Of a stretch of DNA of 64,000 bases, positions 23,336-33,359 are shown piece after piece. The stretch is from Symbiodinium natans. Taxonomy: Eukaryota; Sar; Dinophyceae; Suessiales; Symbiodiniaceae. Both the position numbers and the translations under genes were made by a program. Numbering within the stretch: the first letter of the stretch is position 1; every line of letters starts with the position of its first letter. The stretch lies in the NCBI GenBank assembly GCA_905221605.1, contig CAJNDS010002659.1:124001-188000 (forward strand), written 5' to 3'. The notes below the pieces were generated by a model. The model did not search any database. It was not told where the DNA came from and saw only the letters and a program-made list of their open reading frames with translations.

Positions 23336-23917
23336 GGGGAGCAGGAGGCCTGGGACTGGTTGGGGTTGAGAGGTTCCAGCAAGTTTGAGGTTTACTACTG
23401 AGGGTGTTGGGTCTTCTTCAGAACATCTGGAGAAGTGTCTTGCTGCTTGTGCAGCTTCGGGATGTCTGCGTAGGGGGACCTAGGTATCAGTTTAGGGTTT
23501 AGGGTTTAGGGTGTAGGGTTTAGGGTTTAGGGTTTAGGGTTTAGGGTTTGCGGCAGTTGTCTTCTCAAGCTTTCTAGGGCAGAGGCTTTTACTTCCAGGT
23601 TGTTTGGGACCTCTTGCGTGTGTTGCAATGGGGGGGCCGGACAGGATGATGAGCACCGAGATAGCGCGGATGCATTCGGTACGGAGACGCGGCTTCTGGA
23701 TCAGGCGCCTGAGATTCAGTAGGAAGGGTTTTCGGGTCAGCGAGTCTGTGCCTGGGATAGAACTGGTAGAATGCGGGGCTTGACAAAATTCAAAGGTTTT
23801 GGGGTTTGTGGCATTGAGGGCCACGCAGCCACTCCCACCGCTGGATTTGGCTAACCCTTGAACTGTGAAGACCTACCCTGATATCCTGCCAAAGCCCCAA
23901 ACCTTGTCTTTCAAAGT

Positions 23918-24024
23918 CTAACCCTATAAACCCTATAAACCCTATAAACCCTATAAACCCTATAAACCCTATAAACCCTATAAACCCTATAAATCCTATA
24001 AACCCTATAAATCCTATAAACCCT
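23918..24024. repeat. CCCTATAAA 9-mer array
   Basis: About ten nearly identical CCCTATAAA units with CCCTATAAAT variants at the end; the opposite orientation of the type at 21801. Confidence 0.9.
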
Positions 24025-24424
24025 TAGTCCCTAAACCCTTTGAACCCCTCAGCCTCAACCCTTATCCCCTCGCACGGCTGCCAGACGCTGAAGAAGGTCA
24101 TTGCTTTGAGCGAGGGCCTCAGAGGGCAAGAGGGCCACGAAGCCCAAGCAGGAAGTGTAGGGTTCAGGGTTTAGGGTTTCGGGTTTAGCAGTTTCGGGTT
24201 TAGGGTTCAGGGTTTAGGGTTTAGCAGTTTCGGTTTAGGGTTTAGGGTTTAGGGTTTCGGGTTTAGCAGTTTCGGGTTTAGGGTTTAGGGTTTAGGGAAA
24301 TTCCTAGAGGCGCCCCTAAAGCCCGCATGAGCTCCTCCTTTTGCAAATTGCAAGCAAGTCGTGGCATGAAGGAGTGCTCTGGGTTTGAGGGAGAAGTGGA
24401 TTGTGGGCTGTGCGATGAGCGGGT

Positions 24425-24627
24425 TGGGGTTTAGGGTTTAGGGGTTAGGGTTTAGGGTTTAGGGTTTAGGGTTTAGGGTTTAGGGTTTAGGGTTTAGGGT
24501 TTAGGGTTTAGGGTTTAGGGTTTAGGGTTTAGGGTTTAGGGTTTAGGGTTAGGGTTTAGGGTTTAGGGTTTAGGGTCTAGGGTCTAGGGTCTAGGGTCTA
24601 GGGTCTAGGGTCTAGGGTTTAGGGTCT
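24425..24627. repeat. TTTAGGG array with AGGGTCT subarray
   Basis: A 200-bp array of standard units ends in six or seven AGGGTCT units (24577-24620), another one-base variant amplified as a block. Confidence 0.95.
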
Positions 24628-24639
24628 CGGATGTTAGGA

Positions 24640-26780
24640 CGGCTACAGTCTCGAAGCTCAGCTGTGCGTTGCGGTGAGACGGCAACATTGTCCATGAACC
24701 ACGTGCGCAACAGCCAGCAGCGCGTGGAGGGGCCAAGAAAGTCATTCTTCAAGGCATGAGCCCTTTTGAGACCCACGTGGATGAGACGGCATGGATACGA
24801 GAAGACGGGATTTTCGTGCCATGGTTATTTGACACAGTTGACACACCTTGCAGCCTTGCCCTAAAACCGAGAACTCACGAGTTCTTCATATCGGGAATTA
24901 GGGAATGAGGTATCTCAGAATATCCCCTCGTCTTGCCGACGAAGTTATTGTGCGGTCTACCCCTATTTCCCGACGAAGACCCAGTAAGACAAGAGAGCCC
25001 GAACAACTTGGAGCCTTCAGCCTTTAAGCAAACGATTGCTTGAGTGGAGAGGAGAATGTTTTTGAGCGTCCTTCATCACCCCTTAACCCTAAACCCCAAC
25101 CCTTACACAAGAGGGAATAGAAGGTACCGGTTGCCGAATTCCCTATGAAGCTCACCCGGCCCGGCACTTCCATGCAAGACCCTGTGGTCCGCAAAAAATC
25201 CTGAGGCCATAAGCCCGAAGCCTAGGAGCCTGAACCCTATAAACTACTGTATGCTCAAGAGCCACCCTCCAAGAATGTTCTTCCTTGCAAAGGGCAATTA
25301 GGGCTTATTGGTTTTTTTGGGTGGGGGGGGGGGGGGGGGGAAGGTGTTCTAGGGGTTCTTCCCCAGAATTATAGTAAAGGCCCTAACATTCTTTCTGTTT
25401 TGCTGCTTATTTTTTTTTTGGGGGGGGTGGGGTTCTTAGTTACAAGTAGAGTAAAGGCCCCAAACCTTAAAATCCGAAACCCCAGGCAAGATCACGGTGA
25501 AGAAGTCGCCGATCGACTCGGACTCCCTGAGGAGGCGGCCTTGCTGCGCGTTTCTCTAGTAGCCCTAAACCCTAAACCCTAAACCCTAAACCCTAAACCC
25601 TAAACCCTAAACCCTAAACCCTAAACCCTAAACCCTAAACCCTAAACCCTAAACCCTAAACCCTAAACCCTAAGCCCTTGCTGTCTTCCACCATCCCAGA
25701 ATTTCGGAAGCCTAAGCCTTCAAGAGCTCTGCATGGGTACCCCAAAGCCCTTCGCCCTCGACTAAACCCAATGGAGGTTTCAGGTTTCCTCACGGTTGAA
25801 AGTGTTTAGTGTTTAGGGTTTAGGGTTCAGGGTTCAGGGTTTAGGGTTTAGGGTTTAGGGTTTAGGGTTTAGGTGTGCTTGGGGAGGACCATAGGCTTGA
25901 AGCCCTTCAAGCTGAAACCCCCAAGTTCCCACTGCCCTAAACCCTAAACTGTAGAGCCAAAACCCTAAACCCTGATCCCTAAACCCTAAACCCTAAACCC
26001 TAAACCCTAAACAGCCGAGGCTAGGTGGGGGTGGCGATCTCCAGTGGTCCTGGCCTTGGCAGCTGACTGGCGACAGCCCGATGGCCTTTAATTTACCCTT
26101 AGTTGCTGAGTAGTACACTTTAGGGTTTAGGGTTTAGGGTTTAGGGTTTAGGGTTTAGGGTTTAGGGTTCAGGGTTCAGGGTTCAGGGTTCAGGGTTCAG
26201 GGTTCAGGGTTTAGGGTTTTACACTTTTTGGGACACTAGAATCCCTATAGAACTGACAGTGTACACTTTTTTGGGGCTTATGGACTCAAGCAACTAAGTA
26301 CTCTCCACTCGCAAGTTAGGTTGCCAAGCGCCAAAGACTATACCAGTCTTTGCTTGCTCACCTTGCAGGGGGTTTAGGGTTTAGGGTTTGGGGTTTAGGG
26401 TTTAGGGTTTAGGGTTTAGGGTAGAGTGCTTGCTGGAGCGCCTTCCCGTGTACGCATGGTACTGGTAGAGTCGCATGGTATGGTCGAAGTGTGTGTGACA
26501 GCCGTCTCAGCCTCACTGTCATCGTCACTTGCTACATGCTCCTATTGAAAGAGGACAGCCGGAGCATCCTCGGCACAGATGTAGCACTTGCTGGGACTGA
26601 CACGAAGCCCCTCTCAGCATTGAGGTCTGGGACTGTTTTGGTTGTTTGCCCTGCCCGAGGTGTCACCCGAGACTGCTGTCAGAAACTCCCTAATCCCTTA
26701 AAGCCTTCAGCTTCTAGCCAAAGCTCTTGTGGAGAATCAAGTCTGCAGGCTGGCAGTCTACACTCGATATAGTCCATTCA
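24640..26780. other. Repeat-rich DNA, no confirmed gene
   Basis: Contains arrays (25563-25675, 25800-25872, 25937-26012, 26119-26218, 26370-26423) and short G- or T-rich tracts. Weak exon-like pieces are KITVKKSPIDSDSLR near 25490-25535 and an open stretch at 26491-26772. Neither has a recognisable family. Confidence 0.4.
26114..26227. repeat. Telomere-like array flanked by 8-bp direct repeat
   Basis: TACACTTT occurs at 26114-26121 and 26220-26227, bracketing TTTAGGG units that turn into six AGGGTTC units. The last base of the left copy could also be counted as part of the array. Confidence 0.6.
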
Positions 26781-26867
26781 CAAGCTCTCCACAGACTCAT
26801 CTACATCCCCAAGTTCTCGCGCACTTGCCGCATCCACCACTTTGAAAACCGAACTCCGAGGGTGGCG

Positions 26868-26920
26868 GTATTTTTTCCGTAGTTTTTTCCGTTTTTTTTG
26901 TAGTTTTTTTCCGGCCGTCT
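26868..26920. repeat. Left arm of a long inverted repeat
   Basis: TTTTTTCCGTAGTTTTTTCC, GTTTTTTTTGTAGTTTTTTT, CCGG. Its reverse complement is at about 27841-27887 (AAAAAAACTACAAAAAAAAC, GGAAAAAAACTACGGAAAAA). The arms bracket a CAAG microsatellite, two CCCTAAA arrays and a poly-C tract. Confidence 0.8.
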
Positions 26921-26924
26921 GGCC

Positions 26925-27062
26925 CAGCAAGCAAGCAAGCAAGTAAGCAAGTGAGCCAGCAAGCAAGCAAGGAAAACAAGCAACGGTACCAGCAAGCAAG
27001 CAATCAAGCAAGCAAGCAAACAAGCAAGCAGGCAAGCAAGCAAGCAAGCAAGCGAGCAAGCG
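26925..27062. repeat. CAAG tetranucleotide microsatellite
   Basis: Mostly AAGC units with a few AAGT and AGCG variants. The minus-strand Leu-Ala-Cys ORFs are artefacts. Confidence 0.95.
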
Positions 27063-27080
27063 ACCCCCCGCTTTTTTAAG

Positions 27081-27355
27081 CTAAACCCTAAAACCTAAAC
27101 CCTAAACCCTACACCCTAAACCCTACACCCTAAACCCTAAACCCTAAACCCTAAACCCTAAACCCTAAACCCTAAACCCTAAACCCTAAACCCTAAACCC
27201 TAAACCCTAAACCCTAAACTAAACCCTAAATAAACCTAAACCCTAAACCCTAAACCCTAAACCCTAAACCCTAAACCCTAAACCCTAAACCCTAAACCCT
27301 AAACCCTAAACCCTAAACCCTAAACCCTAAACCCTAAACCCTAAACCCTAAACCC
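27081..27355. repeat. CCCTAAA array, about 275 bp, between poly-C/GCTTTTTTA boundaries
   Basis: The array is preceded by CCCCCCGCTTTTTTAAGCTA and followed by CCCCCCCGCTTTTTAGCTTC. The left boundary plus the first array units recur at 27640-27690. This implies local duplication of the array start. Confidence 0.85.
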
Positions 27356-27460
27356 AACCCCCCCGCTTTTTAGCTTCTTTCAAAGCATGTGAATTTTGAA
27401 ACCCATCATGCAAGCAAGCAAAACTCATCATGCAAGCATTGAGTTTGCCAATGGGGAGGG

Positions 27461-27464
<4 letters not shown>

Positions 27465-27507
<43 letters not shown>

Positions 27508-27640
27508 CCCCCTCCCCCCACCACACCCCCACCCCCCCCCCCCCCCCCCCCCCCACACCCCCCCCCCCCCCCCCACCCCCCCCCCACCAACCCCCCCCCC
27601 CACCCCCCCACGCTGCTGCGCACCCCCCCCCCCCCAACCC
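27465..27640. repeat. Poly-C tract
   Basis: About 170 bases of C with scattered A, G or T, the complement-type counterpart of the poly-G tract at 22546. Pro and Gly ORFs are ignored. Confidence 0.95.
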
Positions 27641-28294
27641 CCCCGCTTTTTTAAGCTAAACCCTAAAACCTAAACCCTACACCCTAAACCCTACACCCTA
27701 AACCCTAAACCCTAAACCCTTAACCCTAAACCCTTAACCCTAAACCCTAAACCCTAAACCCTGGGTATATAGGGTTTATAGGGGAGGGCTCAGTACCCCC
27801 TCGACAGAGGGGGGAAGCCAAGAGGTTCCCGACCAGCAAGCCAGAAAAAAACTACAAAAAAAACGGAAAAAAACTACGGAAAAAAATCCCAGCCCCTTAA
27901 CTCCGAGCCCTCCAACGCTTCAAGACCCAGGCTTCAGGCTTACTCCACGGACGCTGGTCTTGGCGAGGTGGGGCGCTGGAGGGAAACGTGGCTACGCCTT
28001 TTGGGGTTTCAGGGAATCGTGGGCTTGACGTGGGCAAGGCAAGGGGCCCTCCGTGGGCTTAAAGCCGTGGGTCTCGGCTTTCGGCAGACTCGCCTGCTTT
28101 GCAGTTCCGGGGTCCGGGCCAGCACAGGCTCGCGCAAAGATCGAAACCTCTTTGAGCCTATACGCCCTGAAGAGCTCGACCCCCAAGGCCTTCTGAGACT
28201 CCATCGATGTTTTACAGGGCCCAACCCTGGAGCGAACCTCGGTTTAGGGTGTAGGGTTTAGGGTTTAGGGTTTAGGGTTTAGGGTTTAGTATAG

Positions 28295-28391
28295 GGTGAA
28301 TCGCCAGGTCATCAAAGAAAATGCCGAGCTGCTGGACGACATGGGATTGCTGGAAGCGGACGCCGCGGTGCCAGAATGGGTGAATAAATGA
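28295..28391 (+). CDS. Exon-like terminal segment, unknown gene
   Basis: After an AG acceptor (28293-28294) next to a TTTAGGG array, 31 codons read VNRQVIKENAELLDDMGLL, EADAAVPEWVNK, then TGA. Composition and codons look coding. It could be the 3' terminal exon of a gene whose other exons lie upstream in the repeat-rich stretch. Family not recognised. Confidence 0.45.
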
Positions 28392-28589
28392 TGTACTTGC
28401 AATAGCGATTGAAATATTCTTTCCGCCAGATTTTTTGTGTACAAAAAGCAACGAAGAAGAAATGCCAGTAATAGTAGTAGTGCCCTAGAACCTAAACCCG
28501 AAACCCGAAAGCCTACACAACCCCTGAAGCTCCAACCAGACGCCCAAGCCCTGAGCGCATCGTTCGCCTCCCAGGTAGCATCATCAACG

Positions 28590-28705
28590 TGGAGGTTCAT
28601 GGGTACTTCTAACCCCAGTCAGAACTGTACTTAGAAGTACCCTAATTACCCCAGGTAGGTACAAGTAGACCCGAAGTGGGGGTTATAAGTACCCATGAAC
28701 CTCCA
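28590..28705. mobile_element. Inverted-repeat element, family D copy 1
   Basis: TGGAGGTTCATGGGTACTT at the left and its complement AAGTACCCATGAACCTCCA at the right make nearly perfect terminal inverted repeats, followed inwards by CTAACCCC and GGGGGTTAT. Length 116 bp; second copy at 31364. Confidence 0.85.
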
Positions 28706-28979
28706 AGACGCAAACGAGCTGAAGGACGCACACACATTCCCCATACCCTGAACCTGTGGTGTAGGTCTAGGATTCCCAGTAGGACCCTCATTCCCTTTTT
28801 GGGCAGCTTAGAGATTTTAGGTTTAGGGTTTACAGGGTTTAGGGTTTAGAATCCCTACACATCCGACCCCCCTCGAAAGCTTCTCCAGCCTCATCGAAGA
28901 GCGTTTGGCCTTCAGAGTTCAGGTGTAGGTCCGGCTCTGCCTCAACCCCATACCCTAAACCTTTTCATCTAAGCTGTAC

Positions 28980-29418
28980 ATATACATATATATATATATA
29001 TATCTATACGTATGTGTATACATACCCTACCCCCCCCCCCCCCAAAAAAAAAAAAAAAAAAAAAGAAGAAACAGCACACACACACACAAAAACAAACAAA
29101 ATCAACAAAGCAACGAAGAAACGACGCACCCTACATACATGTACATGTGTATGTAGATGTGCGTATGCATAGGTGTGTATATATATATATATGTATATAC
29201 ATATGAATGTGTATGCGTGTCAACGAATATATGCAAACTAATATCCCGAGGTCCAGGATTTGGCGATCACGATTGAGACGAAGATGACTGAGGCCAGTGA
29301 GGATTTTGTTTGCTTGAGGTGGTTGTTCCTAAACCCTAAACCCTAAACCCTAAACCCAAACCCTAAACCCTATGTAAGCCCCGAAGGTTAACCACCTGAT
29401 GCGTCCTAACACCCTCCC

Positions 29419-29461
<43 letters not shown>

Positions 29462-29700
29462 GGACCATGCCCTATGTGACCCCCTGGTTCTTCGTGGGGA
29501 ATGAGGGAACGAGGGCCCTCTATATACATATTTATACGTGTACGTATATATATATATATATGTCCATACACATATATATATATATACACATATCTATACG
29601 TATGTATATATATATATACATATATATATGTATATACATATATATATATATACATACATATATATATATATGATTTGTGTATTTTTGTTATTTATTTGTT
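28980..29700. repeat. Cluster of microsatellites (TA, A, GA, TA)
   Basis: (TA)n at 28980-29010, poly-C/poly-A at 29030-29065, (TA)n at 29180-29205, (GA)n at 29420-29458 and (TA/CATA)n at 29540-29672, with one CCCTAAA array at 29328-29372. No gene is seen. Confidence 0.9.
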
Positions 29701-30141
29701 GACTTCCCTCATTTACTACTAAGAACCAGCCAGATGAGGCTGCTCGCTAGACCAAAACCGGCCCACAGACTTTGAAGCCTTACGAGCCGAAGCCTCTGGT
29801 TGAAGACTTGAGGAGGGTCAGGGGTCGGAGTTAAGGCAGCAGACTTCGCATGACTCGTTTAGGGTGCACAGTTTAGGGTTAAGGGTTAAGGGTTAAGGGT
29901 TAAGGGGCGTTTAGGGTTCCAGTTTGCCTTGTTGTGCTGCAAAACCCGATATGAAGTGCATCACCAACTATCCACGGCTGAAGCCAGCACAGCGGGGCAA
30001 GGGCAGTTCTTTGCTACGAACTGCCCTAATCCCTAAACCCCAAACCCCAAACCCTAAACCCTTGCAGGTGAGCATTAGCTGGGACACCTTCTCTCGCAGC
30101 GGGCTGAGATGGGGCCTTCGCTTGGCCAATATCCGACAAGG

Positions 30142-30390
30142 GTTTAGGGTGTAGGGTTTAGGGTGTAGGGTGTAGGGTTTAGCGTGTAGGGTGTCGGGTT
30201 TTTAGGTTTTTATGGTTTTTAGGGTTGTTAGGCTGTTTAGGGTTTTAGGGTTTTTAGGGTTTTAAGGGTTTTTAGGGCGTTTAGGGTTTTAAGGGTTTTT
30301 AGGGTTTTTAGCGTTTTAAGGGTTTTTAGGGTTTTTAGGGTTTTTAGGGTTTTTAGGGTTTTTAGGGTTTTTAGGGTTTTTAGGGTTTGC
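30142..30390. repeat. AGGGTTTTT array
   Basis: Starts as TTTAGGG/TGTAGGG and becomes TTTTTAGGG units, nine of them consecutive at the end. Confidence 0.9.
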
Positions 30391-31363
30391 GGCTTCAGGT
30401 TTCCGCGGTTTTGTGCTTCCGGAAATCAGCCCCTTCAAGGGCCCCTTCAAGTTCTACTGCCCCCAGAGGCCCCAGCCCTCTGGAAACCGTTAGTTCGAGT
30501 CCAGGCTAAGCCCGAAGCCTCAAGAATGTACCCGGTTCTCCTCCCTAACCACCCCGTAAACCCTGTAATGCCTATAACCCCTGAAACCCTAAACCACATA
30601 AACCCTATAAACCCTATAAAGACACTGTGAAAACTCATGAAAACCCTCTAAACCCTACAAACCCTTTACCCTATAAACAACTCCTTAACCCTATAAACCC
30701 TCCAGCTTGCTCGGGCCCAGTTTGGGAGCTGGACACCGTGGGCCTCACCGACAAGGAGAGTCAAGAATCCACCCTGAGCGCGTCGGCAAAACCCAAACAT
30801 GTCAGAATTTCAGGGTTTAGGGTTTGGGGATCTACGTGGGGGACCCCCCAGAAGGGAGCCCGTTTTCTTATATAGCCCATCTTACATTGGAGTGGGAGCT
30901 GTTGTGGTGGGGGTTCAGGCGGCCCTTCACGATGGAATTTTTGAAAGGAGGCCCGTAGGTCTCTCATGTTCATGGCTAGGTGCCCTAAACCCTAAACCCT
31001 AAACCCTAAACCCTAAACCCTAAACCCCAAACCCCAAACCCCAAACCCCAAACCCCAAACCCTAAACCCTAAACCCTAAACCCTAAACCCTAAACCCTAA
31101 ACCCTAAACCCTAAACCCTAAACCCTAAACCCTAAACCCTAAGCTGCGGTTGGAAATGGCCCAGTTCGGCCCGAACTTCCTAAGCCCTAGAAGCCCCTGC
31201 TCTAGCCGAAGCTCCCTGCAGCCCAGACCCTAAACCCTAAACCCTAAACCCTAAACCCTAAATGCCCCAAAGCTTGAAGCCGCAGTCCTTGGAGGAGCAG
31301 GATCGCAGAAGCCTCTCCCCTAAACATGGCTGTCTCAGCCCCAAATCCTTGCACAACCTACCC

Positions 31364-31485
31364 CTACTTGGAGGTTCAGGGGACTTGTAACCCATCTCTG
31401 TACTTATAAGCCCCCGAAGTCCCCTAAGCAGGTTATTCGTAGACAAAATAACTGTGGCGATACGTACCCATGAACCTCCAAGTAG
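31364..31485. mobile_element. Inverted-repeat element, family D copy 2
   Basis: CTACTTGGAGGTTCA at the left and TGAACCTCCAAGTAG at the right are a perfect 15-bp terminal inverted repeat. The inner arms resemble copy 1. Confidence 0.85.
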
Positions 31486-31525
31486 CCGAAGCTAGGGCTG
31501 AGCTTGCTGGCCCTGATAGGCTTGG

Positions 31526-31631
31526 TAGCCCCGTGGTACCCTTTACCCTTTTTGTCTTTGGTTATGGGGTTCCGTTATAAAGTAACCAACCCAAAGAAGG
31601 GTGCCCTTCTTAAAGTATGGCTACTGGGCTA
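31526..31631. mobile_element. Inverted-repeat element, family E copy 2
   Basis: TAGCCCCGTGGTACCCTTTA at the left, TATGGCTACTGGGCTA at the right; matches 8392-8498 in length and interior. Confidence 0.75.
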
Positions 31632-32083
31632 CTAAGTAGGGCTCAAGTGTAGGGCCCCCACTCGCAGGATCGGCACAATCTGAATCTCTGCCTCTTCTTC
31701 AGCCGCCGAGCCACCTCGATCCGGGACAAGGCACCCAAGAGGGGCACCCGGGAATGACTTCGCTAGACCTTCCATGGCGGATTGAAGCTGAATTAGGCTG
31801 AATTTGGGTTTTTTATAGGGTTTGGCAGGTTTTTGTCGGGTTCATAGGGTTTTTGCGGCCTCTGTGGGGGTTTTATAGGGGGGCTGAGGGTCAATGGCAT
31901 TGAGAAGGTGAAGCAAAGCACACAGACTTCAGGGAATTGTATAGGTTTTAGGCTACCTGGATTTCGGTCTGGGCTACCTGGATTTCGGTTTTGTAGGGTT
32001 TACAGGGTTTATAATGCGGTTTACGGGGTGTATAGGTTTTTGCAGGGTTTCTAGGGTTTAGGCAGCAACCTGCCTGTGCCCCT

Positions 32084-32150
32084 GACGAGACGGTGGCGAC
32101 CGCAGAGTGGCTGGAGCGTTGGGGGCCTCAGCTTGGTGTCCTCCTTCCAG
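32084..32150 (+). CDS. Exon-like segment ending at a family C element
   Basis: Reads DETVATAEWLERWGPQLGVL, LP up to CCAG, immediately followed by the GATGGG start of the family C element. If real, the element would supply a GA donor. No family recognised and no joined neighbour found. Confidence 0.35.
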
Positions 32151-32235
32151 GATGGGCTATTAGGCCCTAGAATCCCCACAACCAAACCTATAAAGGACCT
32201 TTTTAAGGGGTTCTAGGGTAAAATAGCCCGTCCTG
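32148..32235. mobile_element. Inverted-repeat element, family C copy 2
   Basis: CAGGATGGGCTATT and AATAGCCCGTCCTG form a 14-bp inverted repeat with one mismatch. Inside are CCCTAGAA.CCCC and GGGGTTCTAGGG. Confidence 0.8.
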
Positions 32236-32498
32236 TTTCGTGGCTTGAGTGGTAGCGTTTGGTTGCTTGGGGTTGGGTTTTTGTTGGGGCTTTAGGGTGT
32301 TCGGGGCCTAGGGCTTGTTAGGCTTTAGGGTGTTTAGGTCTCTGAATGCTGGCTCTGGGGTGTTTAGGTCTCTGAATGCTAAAGTATAATCTCCAAGCCA
32401 CGACACCCGAGGCTGCGGTAACTTCCTTGAGGAGTGCCAGAGTGGCTACGATTCGGGCAAGCGGGGGCCTTTCACCTTATTGTCGATTCGAGAGTTTG

Positions 32499-32608
32499 CT
32501 ACTATTTGCTTAAGAATCCCCCCAAAAATAAGAATGCTTCCTTAAGAATAAGGGTAACATAGGGATTATTATCTTTTGTTTCTTGGGGGGTTCTTAGCCA
32601 AATAGTAG
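32499..32608. mobile_element. Inverted-repeat element (singleton family)
   Basis: CTACTATTTG...CCCCCC and GGGGGG...CAAATAGTAG form long terminal inverted repeats (outer 10 bp perfect, then TTAAGAATCCCCCC against GGGGGGTTCTTAGC). TTTG flanks both sides. Length 110 bp. Confidence 0.8.
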
Positions 32609-32787
32609 TTTTGGGCTTTAGAGCTTTCTGGTTTCGCGTGCGTGAGCTGCTTGGCACATGGAGAGCTGTCAGTAAAGGGTCGTCGTATTCGTGTTCCTTG
32701 GCTCAGCAGCTCATTTTCAAGGCTCGAAACCAGGGTGGCGGAGGGGTAGCTGCTCCCAGCCCTGGGCCTCCTCAGTAGTACAAGGTT

Positions 32788-32851
32788 GGAAAATAGAGTC
32801 CCCCCAAATAGTAGGATCCCATAAACGTACCCCTACTTTCGGAAACCCCCA
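32788..32851. mobile_element. Inverted-repeat element, family H (short)
   Basis: GGAAAATAGAGTCCCCCCAA at the left, GTACCCCTACTTTCGGAAAC at the right, with AGTAGGATCCCAT inside as in the copy at 60915. Confidence 0.55.
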
Positions 32852-32979
32852 AATGCTTCAGATTAGAGCATGTAAGCCCCAAAGCCCGAACTTCTTCAGG
32901 TGCTGCCAGGTTTGAATACTTGCCAAGGCTTTGCGGCTTGGGGCATCCGTCATACCTTTAGGGTTTAGGGTTTAGGGCG

Positions 32980-33088
32980 CCGCGAATTTGCGCCCATGTC
33001 CTGCTGCTCCTTGGGGAAGTCTCCGACGCTCCTGGAGCTGTATGCCAGGTCGCTGCCTGAGGACATCAGCGTCGCTGGGCCTTATCAG
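32980..33088 (+). CDS. Exon-like segment, unknown gene
   Basis: Open from the end of a TTTAGGG array: FAPMSCCSLGKSPTLLELYA, RSLPEDISVAGPYQ, then CAG|GTATCT, a good GT donor. Composition is protein-like. The acceptor lies near 32978-32985. No partner exon identified. Confidence 0.4.
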
Positions 33089-33197
33089 GTATCTATACCT
33101 AATGGCGAGTGCGAGAAGTCCGCCAACAGGGAGCCACACACTCCTGTTGTGTTTCGTGGGACCCTTACGTGACTTTATCTGTTTCGCGCGTCACTAC

Positions 33198-33301
33198 ATA
33201 TATATATATATATATATATATTTTTTATTTATTATATTATATATATATATATATATATATATTATACTATATTGTAATATAAATCAATAAATAAATAAAT
33301 A

Positions 33302-33332
<31 letters not shown>

Positions 33333-33345
33333 TTATATTTATTTA
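33198..33345. repeat. AT-rich microsatellite block
   Basis: (TA)n, TTTATTTA and AAATAAAT stretches. Confidence 0.95.
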
Positions 33346-33359
33346 TTTATCACTTCATT

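Noticed and set aside
29350-29722. Ile/Tyr-rich ORFs over AT repeats (also near 5655, 19046, 33190, 50574, 63136)
   Set aside because: Microsatellite translations, open in several frames and on both strands.
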